Source of the DNA: Oreohelix idahoensis
Lineage: Eukaryota; Mollusca; Gastropoda; Stylommatophora; Oreohelicidae
NCBI GenBank assembly: GCA_024509875.1
Contig: JAMPIV010018781.1
Coordinates: 124,001 to 188,000, forward strand
Direction of reading: 5' to 3'
DNA: 64,000 nucleotides
This document shows positions 63,140 through 64,000 of this stretch, in pieces. The position numbers and the translations under genes are program-made. Position 1 is the stretch's first letter, and the number at the start of each line of letters is the position of its first letter. The notes beneath the pieces are model-generated. The model was not told the origin of the DNA, ran no database searches, and worked only from the letters and a program-made list of their open reading frames with translations.

Positions 63140-63215
63140 GCTGCTGCAGTAGTGGTTCATGCATATACTGTTTTCATATGTTGAAGTTGCCAGTCTCATA
63201 TATAACCACTTAGCA
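63140..63215 (-). repeat. Dispersed SINE-like repeat S4, copy 6
   Basis: CTGCTGCAGTAGTGGTTCAT, GCATATACTGTTTTCATATG and TTGAAGTTGCCAGTCTCATA. Partial and diverged. Confidence 0.4.
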
Positions 63216-64000
63216 AGAAACCTGTAAAATTTACATTAGTAAATAAATTGTTTACACTTACCCAAAATTTTGGGAATACACAATCTCCTTGCACAGATTT
63301 AGACTGGAAACAGCTCTGTATTAGATGCTTCGAAATCACTTAGGTCTGGAAATTAGAGTTAATTCCTCTGACAGCGGGTGTTCTGCGAAATCCTGGCCTG
63401 GGAAAACTTTTGTTTAATTCCTCTATGAATTGGTCTGGGAAATTAGAGTTAATTGACGGCGGGTGTTATGCGAAATCCTGGTCTGTGAAAACTTTTGTTT
63501 AATTCCTCCATGACTTGTATTCAAATTCCTAAGTTTCCAGTCTTATATTAAAAATGCGGGTTTACTTATAAATTCATAAGTTGCCCAATACTCGATCTGT
63601 TACTTATAGTTGTGGAATTTCTAAGTCCAATGTTTATTTTTCTTTCTGGCTTTTAGGAGTCGCTAGTCTAACGTTTGCGCTGCAATGTGTGCTGTGACTC
63701 CGATTTCACTACATTATATTTCACAATCCTCAGTTCAAATTCCAGCTGTGTTTCCGCCTAATTCTCCAATGAGATACATTGTATATTCCAGCCTCTCAAA
63801 TCAACCAATTCAATCCAATCTCGTTCAGCACTACGTGGGTAGGGGTACTTCAAATTTAAAAAAAATACCCTCACGTATTTTAAAATATTAAATTTAATGT
63901 CCACGCGTGACCTCTTCATATCGTTGCGTCAGACTTCCGCCGGCATCTTGTGCTCAACTCATAAACACCATCTGTGAACTCATTTGATGTCCAGATGCTA
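63216..64000. repeat. Terminal spacer with an 89-bp tandem duplication
   Basis: GGTCTGGAAATTAGAGTTAA to AACTTTTGTTTAATTCCTC occurs at 63343-63431 and 63432-63515 with a small deletion in the second. The 68-codon frame at 63685-63891 has no recognised domain. Nothing else seen up to the edge. Confidence 0.5.

Overview
The window is animal (bilaterian invertebrate) genomic DNA, probably from a mollusc or another lophotrochozoan. The grounds are one intron-containing host gene, dense LINE, SINE, hAT and Ty3/gypsy-like insertions, tRNA-derived SINEs with 12-bp target duplications, and long minisatellites. The phylum is inferred from the mix of repeats. No marker in the window proves it.

The only host gene recognised is the 3' half of HSPBAP1 (HSPB1-associated protein 1, a JmjC protein) on the + strand. 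Its exons lie at about 27120-27282, 33765-33887 and 37133-38266, with GT/AG junctions in phase 0. The upstream JmjC exons are not seen. Intron one carries a 55-copy minisatellite and hAT remnants. Intron two carries a 38-copy 59-bp array and SINEs. A second, weak first-exon candidate lies at 57965-58055.

Region 1-20440 is a set of nested insertions. A LINE ('LINE-1' here, + strand, 1340-20440) is split by a Ty3/gypsy-like LTR element (E1, - strand, 2882-19819, duplication CATAC). E1's left LTR is split in turn by a second LTR element (E2, - strand, 4273-13008, duplication TGTCT). E1 has the unusual order gag, integrase, RT, RNase H (Gmr1-like) and has lost its protease and integrase core. E2 has 2.72-kb LTRs around one intact 958-codon gag-protease ORF with a long unidentified C-terminal part, and no RT, RNase H or integrase. 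Both LTR pairs differ by well under 1 percent, so both insertions are recent and were probably mobilised in trans.

Region 20441-26770 is a second LINE ('LINE-2', - strand, RT plus RNase H). It is split by a 4.4-kb solo LTR related to E2 (duplication GTATG), which itself carries a tRNA-derived SINE.

Region 38.3-57 kb is repeat-dominated: arrays of 57, 23, 38 and 40 bp, a 1.38-kb inverted-repeat DNA transposon, a hAT deletion derivative with a perfect 8-bp duplication, several SINE families and a 540-bp fold-back SINE insertion. Region 58242-61329 holds a longer, decayed LINE-1 copy with 32-bp duplications. The last 2.6 kb is largely featureless.

The most notable pattern is that three separate minisatellites (37, 38 and 40 bp) each grew from the same kind of sequence: the 3'-terminal coding region of a LINE, at the codons for a conserved Asp-Arg-Lys (DRK/DRR) motif. 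The flanks of each array still show the parent LINE. Next in interest is the gag-protease-only E2 element.
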